Assembly: GCF_004364175.1 (NCBI RefSeq)
Contig: NZ_SNZW01000019.1
Coordinates: forward strand, 100,656 to 164,655
DNA from: Maribacter caenipelagi
GTDB taxonomy: Bacteria > Bacteroidota > Bacteroidia > Flavobacteriales > Flavobacteriaceae
Direction: 5' to 3'
DNA length: 64,000 bases
Shown piece after piece: positions 54,669 to 64,000 of this stretch; the first letter of the stretch is position 1, and every line of letters begins with the position of its first letter. A program made the translations under genes and the position numbers. The notes under the pieces are model-generated. The model ran no database searches and had not been told where the DNA came from. It saw only the letters and a program-made list of their open reading frames with translations.

Positions 54669-56624
54669 ATGGCAAACTTATTTATGAAACATAAAGTAAA
54701 ATTTATTTTAGTAGTATTGTTATTCTTTCAAGGATTAACCAAAGCTCAAGAACGTCTAATAGAAAAAGGAAACGAGAAGTTCGATTCGTATTCTTTTAGT
54801 CCGGCAATAGATATTTATAAAAAAGTCTTGGATAAGGGTTATGTATCGGCAGATTTACTTAGAAAGTTAGGTAATTCATACTATTATAATGCTGATTATA
54901 AAGATGCTGCGGAAACGTACAAACAACTCGTTTCAGATTATTTGGCAGACGTTACAGCAGAAGACTATTTTAAGTATGCACAATCTCTTAAAACTTTGGG
55001 AGATTATGATGCTTCTGGTGATGTGATGAATAAATTTATAGAGATTACCAAGAGTGATGGTCGAGCTAACGCATTTAATGAAGACCGTGATTTCATGTCA
55101 GAAATTGAGCATAATTCTGGTAGATACAATTTAGGTCCGTTTGAGTATAATTCTCCGTATTCAGATTTCGCGCCTTCATTCTATAAAGAAGGATTAATAT
55201 TTTCTTCCGATAGAGATACAGGCAATTTTGCGAGATATCGCCATACGTGGAATGCTAAAGACTTTTTAGATTTATATGAAGTAAACGCAGATAGTTCTTC
55301 AATCAATCATGTAAAAAAACTTGATGATAATGTGAACACACGTTATCATGAATCTACATCTGTAGTCACTAAAGATGGTCAAACGATGTATTTCACTCGA
55401 AATAATTCTGAAAAGAGGAAAACGGTAAAAGACGATAAAGGCATAGTTAGACTTAAAGTTTTAAGAGCTGTATTAACTGATGAGGGTATTTGGGGTGAGA
55501 TTGAAGAGTTACCTTTTAATAGTGACTCTTATTCTGTTGCAAATCCTGCTTTGAGTCCTGACGAAAAGATATTATACTTTGCCTCAGACATGCCAGGTAC
55601 ATTAGGTGAATCAGATTTGTATATGGTTGCTATTAATGAAGATCGTTCATTTGGTACCCCTCAGAATTTAGGTTCAAATATCAATACAGAAGCTAGGGAG
55701 ACTTTCCCTTATATTACAAGTGAAGAAATATTGTATTTTTCTTCAGACGGGCATCCTGGTTTAGGTGGTTTAGATGTTTTTGCGACTAAAATAAAAAGAC
55801 AAGATTTTTCAGGTAAGGTTTTAAATGTAGGTAAACCTGTAAATAGTAACAGTGATGATTTTACTTTTATTTTCGATGAGGAGTTAAGAACTGGCTACGT
55901 AGCATCAAATCGAGAGGAAGGTTTAGGTTATGATGATATATATAGCTTTACAGAAACACGACCTTTGGTTTTTGATTGTCTACAAAAGGTAACTGGTACA
56001 GTAAGAGATAAAATTTCTAACGAGGTATTGGTAGGGGCCACGATTAAGGTTATAGATGAAAATAATGAAGAATTGTTGTCTACAATAACTGATTCTGAAG
56101 GGAACTACAGTCTTGAGTTAGATTGTACGAAAGGCAATTTTGTTAGGGCTCTAATGGAAGGTTATGTACCTTTTGAAGAATATATAGGAGTATCTGATGG
56201 AAAACCAAAAATTATTGATTTCTATTTAGAAAGAGATAATATTACAGCAGGCTTCGGTGATGATTTAGCAAAACTACTACAGTTAAGTACCATTTATTTC
56301 GATTTCGATAAGTATGACATTAAAAAAGTTTCAGAAGTAGAGATTGAAAAGGTAATAGCAGCGATGGAGAAATACCCAAGTTTGAAATTAAAGGTGAATT
56401 CTCATACGGATAGTAGAGGCCCAGCGGCTTATAATCTTTGGTTATCGCAAAAAAGGGCTGAGTCTACTGTTAACTATATGATTAAAAAAGGGATATCAAA
56501 AGATAGATTGGTCAGTGAAGGTTTTGGTGAGGCTAAATTACTGAATGAGTGCTCAGATGGGGTAAAATGTTCTGCATTAAAGCATGATGTTAATAGAAGA
56601 TCAGAGTTTATTATTCAGGAATAG
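54669..56624 (+). CDS. OmpA family protein with TPR-like, PD40 propeller and carboxypeptidase-regulatory domains
   Basis: A 651-residue envelope protein. A signal peptide (FILVVLLFFQGLTKAQ) precedes TPR-like helices at about 30-130 (YYYNADYKDAAETYKQL). WD40-like PD40 beta-propeller repeats follow at about 150-420 (IFSSDRDTGNF; ILYFASDMPG; ILYFSSDGHPG). A carboxypeptidase-regulatory-like beta sandwich (about 440-515) and an OmpA peptidoglycan-binding domain (about 535-650; TIYFDFDKYDIKK, VNSHTDSRGPAAYNLWLSQK) complete it. This layout is typical of proteins encoded after PorP/SprF in T9SS type B loci. It probably links the outer-membrane complex to peptidoglycan. The start abuts the PorP stop; Met6 (54684) is an alternative. 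Confidence 0.92.
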   Translation: MANLFMKHKVKFILVVLLFFQGLTKAQERLIEKGNEKFDSYSFSPAIDIYKKVLDKGYVSADLLRKLGNSYYYNADYKDAAETYKQLVSDYLADVTAEDYFKYAQSLKTLGDYDASGDVMNKFIEITKSDGRANAFNEDRDFMSEIEHNSGRYNLGPFEYNSPYSDFAPSFYKEGLIFSSDRDTGNFARYRHTWNAKDFLDLYEVNADSSSINHVKKLDDNVNTRYHESTSVVTKDGQTMYFTRNNSEKRKTVKDDKGIVRLKVLRAVLTDEGIWGEIEELPFNSDSYSVANPALSPDEKILYFASDMPGTLGESDLYMVAINEDRSFGTPQNLGSNINTEARETFPYITSEEILYFSSDGHPGLGGLDVFATKIKRQDFSGKVLNVGKPVNSNSDDFTFIFDEELRTGYVASNREEGLGYDDIYSFTETRPLVFDCLQKVTGTVRDKISNEVLVGATIKVIDENNEELLSTITDSEGNYSLELDCTKGNFVRALMEGYVPFEEYIGVSDGKPKIIDFYLERDNITAGFGDDLAKLLQLSTIYFDFDKYDIKKVSEVEIEKVIAAMEKYPSLKLKVNSHTDSRGPAAYNLWLSQKRAESTVNYMIKKGISKDRLVSEGFGEAKLLNECSDGVKCSALKHDVNRRSEFIIQE

Positions 56625-56941
56625 ATAATACTTAATTTAAAAATAAAAAAGCAGCCTATTTCTAGGCTGCTTTTTTTAATTCACTTGTTTTTAATGACAT
56701 ACGCGTCATAGTATTTTATTTTAAACCGCCCTAGGTGGCTATGCTTTTTAGTGTTCTAATAGACGAATTACACGATTTTTAAACGATTATTTAGAATTTA
56801 AACAGCACCAATCTATCTTTTCATGTGGTATTAACCATACTTCACAACAAATTTTAGTCACAAAATAATTACCTAGTTATTTTTACAGATGATATTGATT
56901 GCAGAATAATTTGGCAAATCAATATCCCCATTATTTAAGTT
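56625..56941. other. Intergenic region before the Calx-beta/CUB protein gene
   Basis: About 315 bases: the terminator at 56645-56677 and an AT-rich presumed promoter region. No exact TAnnTTTG element and no credible ORF. Confidence 0.5.
56645..56677 (+). terminator. Terminator of the T9SS adhesin-PorP-OmpA operon
   Basis: A perfect 14-bp stem (56645-56658 with 56663-56676, loop TTTC) ends in a T run. Confidence 0.92.
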
Positions 56942-59900
56942 ATGAGTTTTAAACAGTTTTATTATCTACTTTTTTTATTAGGTGCTACAAGTTTCTATGC
57001 GCAAGAGACTTATCGAGACAATTTTAGTAGTGTGTCTTATTCTAATAATAATGGTAGTTCTAGCTTCTCTACTAATTGGGTAGAGACAGGTGATACAGAT
57101 TTGGGACCAAATAGTCAATACCTTAGAATAAGTAGTAGTAGGTTAGAATTTTATTATATATGGTCAGAAACAATTCGCAGATCAGCCAATTTAACAGGTT
57201 CAGTTTCAGCAACTTTAAGTTTTAATTGGCAATCACTAAATTTATCAGGGACCACTGCTTTAGATGTACAAGTTTCTAGTAATGGCGGTGCCAGTTATAC
57301 TTCTGTTGGTACCGTAACTGGGAACACAACTGGAACTTTTAATCAAGATATAACCCCTTATATTTCTGCGAATACGACTGTTAGATTTGCAAAAACAAAT
57401 GCAAACTGGAATAATAATCAATATGCTTTTATTGATAATTTTCAAATAGCGACTACCCAACCACCACCAAGTCCGGTAATGCAGGTAAATGACGTATCGG
57501 TGAATGAAGATGTGGGTAATATGACATTTACGGTAACCCATACAGGTTTAAATGCATCTGGTCCATTTACCGTCAACTATCAAACTTTAGATGGTCTTGC
57601 AACTGCAGGCTCTGATTACACGGCAAATTCTGGTAGCCTTAGTTTTAATGGAAATACAGGTCAAAGCAGTTTGGTAACCATACCTATTTTAGATGATGGT
57701 ACTATTGAAAGTACAGAGACTTTTACTTTACAGTTAATCTCTACATCAAATCCATCAGTTGTAATTTCAGATATAGGAACAGCGAGTATTATTGATGATG
57801 ATTCTATTTCTATGACAAATAGTACAACCTCCAATGAATGCGGGAAGGTATTTTTAGATCCAGGCGGTCTTGGTAATTATGGTAATAACTTAAATGTGAC
57901 ACACACGCTTTGCCCTGAACCAGGTAAAGATTATGTAGTGGTTGATTTTACAAGTTTTGATATAGATTCAGGTGGCGATTTTTTATATGTATATGATGGT
58001 AATTCAACAAGTTCTCCATTGATTGGACAGTATGATAATGATAATATACCATCAACAATTGCATCTACTGGTGGTACTGGTTGTTTAACATTTCGTTTTA
58101 CATCTAATAATAATGGAACCGGTACTGGTTTTGAAGCAGATATAGTTTGTTATACAGAAGGACCAAGACTAGTTATCGATGATGTCTCAATTGATGAAGA
58201 TGGTGGTAATATAGTTTTCACGGTATCATCAACAAGGGCGGCCCATGGTCGTAACTTCTTCTTAATAGGTTTCCAAAACACACCCTTCACAGTCGATTAT
58301 ATAACAACAAATGGTTCAGCTCTAGCAGGAAGTGATTATACAAGTACATCAGGTACGCTTACTTTTACAGGTGCAATAGGAAATCAACGAACAATATCAG
58401 TACCTATAACAAATGACGGGGTACCTGAATTTGATGAAGATTTTTTTATTGAGTTTACAGGGGTTAATGCCCCAGATGCACAGGTTAATTTTGATGATAC
58501 TGGTAAGGGAACGATTAATTCTCAGATATTGTCAAATGTTCCATTAACACTTTTTAAGCAATTTGAAGGCGATTATGATTATGTATCAACTGGTGGTAGT
58601 TTACGTACTGCAGGTAATGCAACAAATCCATGTGCAATACAGGCAACTTCTACAAATCAATTAGTTTCTGATATACCAGCTACTGGTACCATTAAGGCAG
58701 CTTATTTATACTGGGCGCATTCTAGTTATGTTCGAGATGAACAGGTGACATTTGAAGGTCAAACAGTTAATGCAGGTTCGGTGTATCAGACAACATTTAA
58801 TGCAAATAATAATAATTTAAGTTTTTTTGGTTATATAAGTGACGTTACAAGTTTAGTAAGTGGTATTACTGATATTAATAATAATGATTTTGATTTTTCT
58901 GGATTAACAATCGATACTTCAAATAATTTTTGTGGTTCTGCCACAGTATTGGGTGGTTGGTCATTGTTTATTTATTATGAAGACCCATTGCTACCTGCTG
59001 TAAGTATTAACCTATATCAAGGTTTTGATGGACTTCAAAATAATTCACCAGGCACACCATTTACTTTAGATTCCTTTTTTGCTATAGCTGGTTCAGGTGC
59101 AAAGTCAACTTTTTTATCTTGGGAAGGTGACGATACGTTGGGGTCAAGCGGGGCGAATCCTGAAAGGTTGACTATTACCAATCAAACAGGAACACCTTAC
59201 ACATTAACTGGGGACGGCGGTCAAACAGGGAATAATGCGTATAATGGGACAATTTTTGATAATACAACAACTCCAACAATCTACAATCAAACTAATACCT
59301 ATGGTTTAGACCTAGATACTTATGATTTATCCACTTACATAGACCCAGGGGATTCAGAAGTGACAGCAACTGTTAATGTTGGTCAAGATTATGTAATTAA
59401 TATGGCTGTAGTTATCAAAGTACCTTCTAACCTAATAACGGGTACCGTATTTGAAGATATAAATTATCCTGGTGGCTTAGGTAGAAATCAAGCATCTTCA
59501 TCTGGAATAGGAGTTTCTGATGTCATTGTTGAATTATTCGAAAGTAGTGGAACTTTTATCGATCGTAAAACTACCAATGTTGATGGTCAATATACTTTTG
59601 CGGGTATGGAAGATGGAGATTATTTGGTTAAAGTGGTTAACTCTTCTGTTCGATCTAATAGAGGGGGTGGTTTAAATTGTACCACCTGTACTCCTGTTCA
59701 GACTCATAGAACATATGGTGATGCCGATGCTGTTACTGAGGTAAATACTGAAATTGGCGGTGCGTTTCCAAATGCAATACAAGATGCTGCTTTAGGTATT
59801 TTATCAAACGCTCAAACTGTATCTTCAGCAACTGTAGATAGTAATGGCGTTACTAATATTAATTTTGGTTTTAACTTTAATACTATAGTGAATACCAATG

Positions 59901-61441
59901 AAAATGGTCAAGGGTCTTTAGAGCAATTTATTGTCAATTCAAATAATTTGGAGGAAACAGTACTCGATATTCAAGCTAATTCAATTTTTGATCCAGCCCC
60001 AGAAGAAGATACATCAATATTCATGATTCCGCCAACAGGTGATGTATTGGGTAGAACTGCGGATGTTAATTATGCATCTGGAATATTTGATATTTTAATA
60101 TCTAATGCAAATCCACTTAGTGTAATAACAGGAACTAATACAATAATTGATGGTCGAACACAAACTTCGTATTCCGGAGACTCTAATACCGGTACGGTTG
60201 GTTCTGGAGGTACTGTGGTTGGTACATCGGGTATTGCCCTGCCTGATTATAACAGACCCGAAATTCAGATTCATAAAAATAACGGAGATGTTTTAAGGTT
60301 ATTTGGTGACGGTGTAACCATTCGTAACGCATCAATTTATGCTAATAATAATGCAGGTATCATTGTTAGTGGAGGTTCTGCAAGCATATTAAATACATTA
60401 TTAGGCGTAAATGCCTCTGGAAGTAGCGCAGGGAATATCAATTTTGGAGTAGAGATTACAGATGGTACAACAATAGTAGATTCTAATTATATATCAACAA
60501 ATACTGATGCCGGAGTATTCGTAGATGGAGGTATAAGTACTTTGATTCAAAATAATCATTTTGATGCAAATGGAGCAACGGCATGTGATGATAATATCTT
60601 ATTGGCAGATGGTACAGGAATTGTCATAAGTCAAAATTTAATAAATAATTCTGCAGCTTTAGGTATAGACGGTGAAGGTATTGCCGGGAATATTTTAATA
60701 TCCGAAAATACGATAACAAATTCTGGACAGAATGGAGGTATTTGTTTAGGCAATGTTGAAAATGCTGGAATTAGGTTACATGGCAATAATTCTTCGATTA
60801 CAAATAATATAATATCCAATAGCGGAGGATCGGGTATAGTACTATCTGGAGGTACAAGTTCAGGGAATTTAGTATCTCAAAATTCAATTTTTGCAAATGG
60901 TACAGCAAACCCTGCTCTAGGAATAGATTTAGATGCATCAGACGCCATAGGAGATGGGGTAACTTTAAATGATTCAGGTGATTCAGATTCAGGTCCTAAC
61001 GGGTTATTAAACTTTCCTATAATATCAGGAGCATTTATGTCAGGAGGTAATTTAGTGGTAGAAGGATGGTCGCGCCCCGGAGCTATAATTGAACTATTTT
61101 TAACCGATATAAATCAAGGTACAGCGACCGAAGGGGATAATCAATTAGGTTTATCTACAGATTACGGTGAAGGGCAAGTTTATATTGGTACCGTTACCGA
61201 GGGTAGTACGGCAGATTTGTTCTCAATGGTAACGCCATATACTGATCTTGATAACAACACTGATAATACGAATAAGTTTAAGTTTTCAATACCTATGTCA
61301 ATACCTATAAATGTGGGTAATTACATAACATCCACGGCTACATTATCTAATTCAACATCAGAATTTTCACCTATTAGTATAGTTGAAAATTATACTGTCA
61401 TTACGAATAGACGAATAACATACAGGATAAAGAGAAATTAA
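56942..61441 (+). CDS. Large secreted Calx-beta/CUB/beta-helix protein
   Basis: A 1499-residue secreted protein with signal peptide MSFKQFYYLLFLLGATSFYA. Modules in order: a jelly-roll-like N-terminal domain (~25-170); Calx-beta at ~180-285 (VNEDVGNMTFTVTHTG; GSDYTANSGSLSF); and a CUB domain at ~298-405 (Cys-rich; GGDFLYVYDGNSTSSPLIGQ). Next are a second Calx-beta (~407-525), an uncharacterised ~300-residue beta domain (LFKQFEGDYDYVSTGGSL), and an SdrD-B/CNA-B-like module at ~831-930 (ITGTVFEDINYPGG; DGQYTFAGMEDGDY). A right-handed parallel beta-helix (~1080-1370, SNNIIS-type coils) follows. No type A or B T9SS sorting domain is recognisable; the protein ends NYTVITNRRITYRIKRN. It is probably a surface adhesin or matrix protein. 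Confidence 0.87.
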   Translation: MSFKQFYYLLFLLGATSFYAQETYRDNFSSVSYSNNNGSSSFSTNWVETGDTDLGPNSQYLRISSSRLEFYYIWSETIRRSANLTGSVSATLSFNWQSLNLSGTTALDVQVSSNGGASYTSVGTVTGNTTGTFNQDITPYISANTTVRFAKTNANWNNNQYAFIDNFQIATTQPPPSPVMQVNDVSVNEDVGNMTFTVTHTGLNASGPFTVNYQTLDGLATAGSDYTANSGSLSFNGNTGQSSLVTIPILDDGTIESTETFTLQLISTSNPSVVISDIGTASIIDDDSISMTNSTTSNECGKVFLDPGGLGNYGNNLNVTHTLCPEPGKDYVVVDFTSFDIDSGGDFLYVYDGNSTSSPLIGQYDNDNIPSTIASTGGTGCLTFRFTSNNNGTGTGFEADIVCYTEGPRLVIDDVSIDEDGGNIVFTVSSTRAAHGRNFFLIGFQNTPFTVDYITTNGSALAGSDYTSTSGTLTFTGAIGNQRTISVPITNDGVPEFDEDFFIEFTGVNAPDAQVNFDDTGKGTINSQILSNVPLTLFKQFEGDYDYVSTGGSLRTAGNATNPCAIQATSTNQLVSDIPATGTIKAAYLYWAHSSYVRDEQVTFEGQTVNAGSVYQTTFNANNNNLSFFGYISDVTSLVSGITDINNNDFDFSGLTIDTSNNFCGSATVLGGWSLFIYYEDPLLPAVSINLYQGFDGLQNNSPGTPFTLDSFFAIAGSGAKSTFLSWEGDDTLGSSGANPERLTITNQTGTPYTLTGDGGQTGNNAYNGTIFDNTTTPTIYNQTNTYGLDLDTYDLSTYIDPGDSEVTATVNVGQDYVINMAVVIKVPSNLITGTVFEDINYPGGLGRNQASSSGIGVSDVIVELFESSGTFIDRKTTNVDGQYTFAGMEDGDYLVKVVNSSVRSNRGGGLNCTTCTPVQTHRTYGDADAVTEVNTEIGGAFPNAIQDAALGILSNAQTVSSATVDSNGVTNINFGFNFNTIVNTNENGQGSLEQFIVNSNNLEETVLDIQANSIFDPAPEEDTSIFMIPPTGDVLGRTADVNYASGIFDILISNANPLSVITGTNTIIDGRTQTSYSGDSNTGTVGSGGTVVGTSGIALPDYNRPEIQIHKNNGDVLRLFGDGVTIRNASIYANNNAGIIVSGGSASILNTLLGVNASGSSAGNINFGVEITDGTTIVDSNYISTNTDAGVFVDGGISTLIQNNHFDANGATACDDNILLADGTGIVISQNLINNSAALGIDGEGIAGNILISENTITNSGQNGGICLGNVENAGIRLHGNNSSITNNIISNSGGSGIVLSGGTSSGNLVSQNSIFANGTANPALGIDLDASDAIGDGVTLNDSGDSDSGPNGLLNFPIISGAFMSGGNLVVEGWSRPGAIIELFLTDINQGTATEGDNQLGLSTDYGEGQVYIGTVTEGSTADLFSMVTPYTDLDNNTDNTNKFKFSIPMSIPINVGNYITSTATLSNSTSEFSPISIVENYTVITNRRITYRIKRN

Positions 61442-61460
61442 TTCTCTTTCAAATAAAAAT

Positions 61461-61492
61461 AAAAAAGTGTGCCTTATAAGGCACACTTTTTT
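61461..61492 (+). terminator. Terminator after the Calx-beta/CUB protein gene
   Basis: A perfect 32-base palindrome (AAAAAAGTGTGCC arm, centre TTATAA) ends in a T run. Confidence 0.92.
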
Positions 61493-62215
61493 ATTTCCAG
61501 AAATTGGCACAACACTATCTTGATTTCAAGCAGTGTAAGATGGTTTAAGTTATAAACGGTATGACAAAATGCAGCGTAACTCTAACTCCAAAAAATCAAT
61601 TCTAGCATTATAAAACTATAACTAGGTTAGTCGTATCGATTATTGTTAGCTGGCGGTAAGACAACAGAATCAATTATTTTATTTATGAATTCTGACTTTT
61701 TGTAAATGTTAGAACGCTAATTACAAACAAACGAATTGCCGACCGCATAAAAACTAATAAAATACTTTCATTTTTTTTCGTGTAATAGTAATGAAAAAAG
61801 ATGGGTATCTACATCAAGAAAATAGTTGAAAAAGAATCAAATTTTGAATTGAAATCAATCTCTTAACACGTTGTCTTTATCCAATTTTTTTAGCCGTTTG
61901 AAAAGTAAAATCGAAAATTCAATGATTTTTTCCAGTAGCTATAACTATCCGGATAGCAGCGCATCTTCGATGAAAAACAATTAAAAATCATAAACATTTA
62001 ACAAACCTAAACCTCACCTTTATAAAGATATATAGCGTAAATATTGGCTTACACAACATTTATTTTAGTGAGCACTACTTATGATGAATATTTGTGTAAT
62101 GTGAATACCAGTGATCCGCCTTGTCATAAAAAAGGATTGGATAATTCTGGAAAGAACATTTTGAAAAACCTATATGACCAACGAATTTTTGAAGGTGAAA
62201 TTGAATATTAAAAGT
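61493..62215. other. Long intergenic region upstream of the tail-fibre-like repeat protein
   Basis: About 720 AT-rich bases without a convincing gene. A 55-codon frame lacking ATG (62044-62211, from TTG) ends four bases before the next ATG. It contains CNVNTSDPPCHKKGLDNSGK but cannot be called a gene on this evidence. A 21-codon ATG frame at 61801 is probably chance. No exact TAnnTTTG element was found. The length suggests regulatory content or a decayed gene. Confidence 0.45.
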
Positions 62216-64000
62216 ATGAAAACTCAAACTATTACAACCCTAAGTAATACCATTAAATTTATATTGGTACTATTTACTTTACTAATATCAGGTATCTCTA
62301 TGGCGCAGACAACTGTGACCTTAGAAGACCAATGTAATTGTGAGGTACTCCAAGGTACAGATGTATCAGCACCCGGGGTCGCAACTCCGGCAGGTGCAGA
62401 TTTAGGAGATCTATATGTAAATACAGATACAGGAACTATATATTTCTGGGATGGAGATTCTTGGGAATTGACATCTACTGATGATAACACCACCAATGCT
62501 TCTTTAACAGAAGATGGAGTAAACCTTATATTGTCGGATAGTGATTTAAATACAGTTTCTATTCCTTTAGCTGATATAGCTGCTGCAGTAGATACAAATA
62601 CTACGAATGTAACTTTTACAGTAAATAGTGTAAATGGTACATTGGATATTATAGATTCTGAGAGTGCTATTGTTTCTGTTCCTTTAGCAGATATAGCTGC
62701 GTTGGTAAATACCGATAATCAAGAGGGTACGGAAGTATTGTTAACTACTCCATTAGATGTAGATGGCGATACGGTAAATGAAACAACAGTAGAAGAGGCA
62801 ATAGCAGATTTAGCAGCAAATAATGCTTTGGATTTAGACATTGATCCTACCAATGAACTTACAACAAGCGGTAATGGAGTTCCAGTAGGTGCGCCAGCAA
62901 ATGATAATCCGGGAGTAACTTATTTAGATACTGCAACAAATGAGTTATATGTATATGATGGTACAAACTGGACAATGATTACTGATAATCAAATTGCAGG
63001 TGAAGTTGAGGTAACACCTGCAGGAAACATCACCGCAAATCATGTACAAGCTGCATTGGAAGAGTTAGATGGTATTATAACTTCAAGTGAGCTTACTACA
63101 ACAGTTGTAGAAGGGACAGGAATCAATGTTACACCTTTAGTAACAGGAAATAATACGGAGTATACTATTGCCGTAGATCCTACTGATATAATTGGTGACG
63201 GAAGTATTATATCAACCGATAGTACAATAGATATTACAGGAGGAGCGAATTCAACATTAAATGATGTAACACTTACTATTGCGGATGACGCAATTACTAA
63301 TGTGAAGATGGCAGATAATGCTATCACAACAACAGAAATTTTAGATGGTACGATAGTTAGTGCTGATATAGCAGCGGATGCTGTAAATGCAGCGACAATA
63401 AATGGAGATGTAGCAGGAACGGGATTAGTTCAGAATGCAACAACAGGTGCATTAGAAGTAGATGGAACAGCAATCACAGGCGATGGTGATATTACCTCTG
63501 GAGATTTAACAGTTGGGGGCGACACCAATGCCTTATTAGGAGATGTTACATTAGAGATAACAGCGGGAGCAGTAGGAACTACAGAATTAGCTGCTGATGC
63601 CGTAGACAATACAAAATTAGCGGATAATGCTGTAAACACAGAAAACATTACAGATGGTACGATAGTAGCTGCCGATATAGCAAATGATGCTGTAAATGCA
63701 GCGACAATAAATGGAGATGTAGCAGGAACGGGATTGGTTCAGAATGCAACAACAGGTGCATTAGAAGTAGATGGAACAGCAATCACAGGTGATGGTGATA
63801 TTACCTCTGGTGATTTAACAGTTGGGGGCGACACCAATGCCTTATTAGGAGATGTTACATTAGAGATAACAGCGGGAGCGGTAGGCAATACGGAATTAGC
63901 TGCCGATGCCGTAGACAATACAAAATTAGCGGATAATGCTGTAAACACAGAAAACATTACAGATGGTACGATAGTAGCTGCCGATATAGCAAATGATGCA
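62216..64000 (+). CDS. Repetitive tail-fibre-like secreted protein (3' end outside window)
   Basis: Open for 595 codons to the right edge, so only the N-terminal part is visible. A signal peptide (KFILVLFTLLISGISMAQ) is followed by two modules of the type LGDLYVNTDTGTIYFWDGDSW and VTYLDTATNELYVYDGTNW. These resemble short head motifs of Bacteroidota collagen- or tail-fibre-like proteins. Long hydrophobic-patterned repeats come next (DGTIVAADIANDAVNAATIN, GDVAGTGLVQNATTGALEVD), suggesting a trimeric beta-fibre. The last 650 bases are 309-bp repeats. It is probably a long surface fibre; whether it ends in a T9SS or chaperone domain cannot be seen. Confidence 0.85.
   Translation, partial: MKTQTITTLSNTIKFILVLFTLLISGISMAQTTVTLEDQCNCEVLQGTDVSAPGVATPAGADLGDLYVNTDTGTIYFWDGDSWELTSTDDNTTNASLTEDGVNLILSDSDLNTVSIPLADIAAAVDTNTTNVTFTVNSVNGTLDIIDSESAIVSVPLADIAALVNTDNQEGTEVLLTTPLDVDGDTVNETTVEEAIADLAANNALDLDIDPTNELTTSGNGVPVGAPANDNPGVTYLDTATNELYVYDGTNWTMITDNQIAGEVEVTPAGNITANHVQAALEELDGIITSSELTTTVVEGTGINVTPLVTGNNTEYTIAVDPTDIIGDGSIISTDSTIDITGGANSTLNDVTLTIADDAITNVKMADNAITTTEILDGTIVSADIAADAVNAATINGDVAGTGLVQNATTGALEVDGTAITGDGDITSGDLTVGGDTNALLGDVTLEITAGAVGTTELAADAVDNTKLADNAVNTENITDGTIVAADIANDAVNAATINGDVAGTGLVQNATTGALEVDGTAITGDGDITSGDLTVGGDTNALLGDVTLEITAGAVGNTELAADAVDNTKLADNAVNTENITDGTIVAADIANDA
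63344..64000 (+). repeat. 309-bp tandem coding repeats, continuing past the window
   Basis: Units start at 63344, 63653 and 63962 with exactly 309-bp (103-codon) spacing, in frame, and are almost identical in DNA. The array is cut by the window edge, so the copy number is unknown. Confidence 0.93.

Noticed and set aside
63430..63957. Two identical 72-codon minus-strand ORFs, 309 bases apart.
   Set aside because: Antisense reflections of the 309-bp coding repeats of the fibre-like gene.

Overview
The window is a chromosomal segment of a Bacteroidota bacterium, almost certainly Flavobacteriaceae. It is AT-rich. Its promoters match the Bacteroidota pattern (TTTG, about 19 bases, TAnnTTTG), and upstream Shine-Dalgarno sequences are essentially absent except at rpsU. 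It carries type IX secretion (T9SS) sorting and PorP/SprF genes, a DUF2851 protein and the small ribosomal protein bTHX. No genus can be assigned from the sequence alone.

Layout. 1-4000 (minus): two paralogous PAS histidine kinases and the start of a response regulator. 4047-9449: housekeeping genes (coaD-ddl on minus; PASTA protein-rluD, yaaA, a lipoprotein and a uracil-DNA-glycosylase-like protein on plus; a 42-codon bTHX gene on minus). 9746-12292: ppc. 12365-16101 (minus): a lipoprotein built of six repeats, and an M20 peptidase. 16400-23770 (minus): a complete trp operon (trpE-G-D-C-F-B-A). It starts with a consensus promoter and a WWW leader peptide plus terminator (attenuator). A HEPN-like ORF sits between trpB and trpA, and a small membrane protein follows trpA. 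23854-25583 (minus): a marR-nitroreductase-yceI operon with a palindromic operator. 25693-32421 (plus): rhodanese, DUF2851, PspC, K+ channel, alanine symporter, ComEA-like protein and acyl-CoA dehydrogenase. 32458-47696 (plus): the translation/transcription block: rpsU (with a strong Shine-Dalgarno), a Xer recombinase, hpf, four tRNAs, tuf, tRNA-Trp, secE, nusG, rplKAJL, rpoBC and a DUF3467 protein. prfC follows on minus. 49695-64000 (plus): surface proteins: a calcium-binding repeat protein with a T9SS type B C-terminus, PorP/SprF and an OmpA-family partner, then a 1499-residue Calx-beta/CUB/beta-helix protein, and a repeat protein cut by the right edge.

How it fits together. The tRNA-tuf-secE-nusG-rpl-rpo block is the conserved core. 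The most distinctive parts are the trp locus, where ribosome-sensed attenuation appears to control seven biosynthetic genes plus two extra ORFs, and the repeat-rich surface proteins, whose near-identical DNA repeats could change copy number. The best candidates for something undescribed are the HEPN-like insertion in the trp operon, the near-leaderless trp leader peptide, and the alternating-cysteine repeat lipoprotein.
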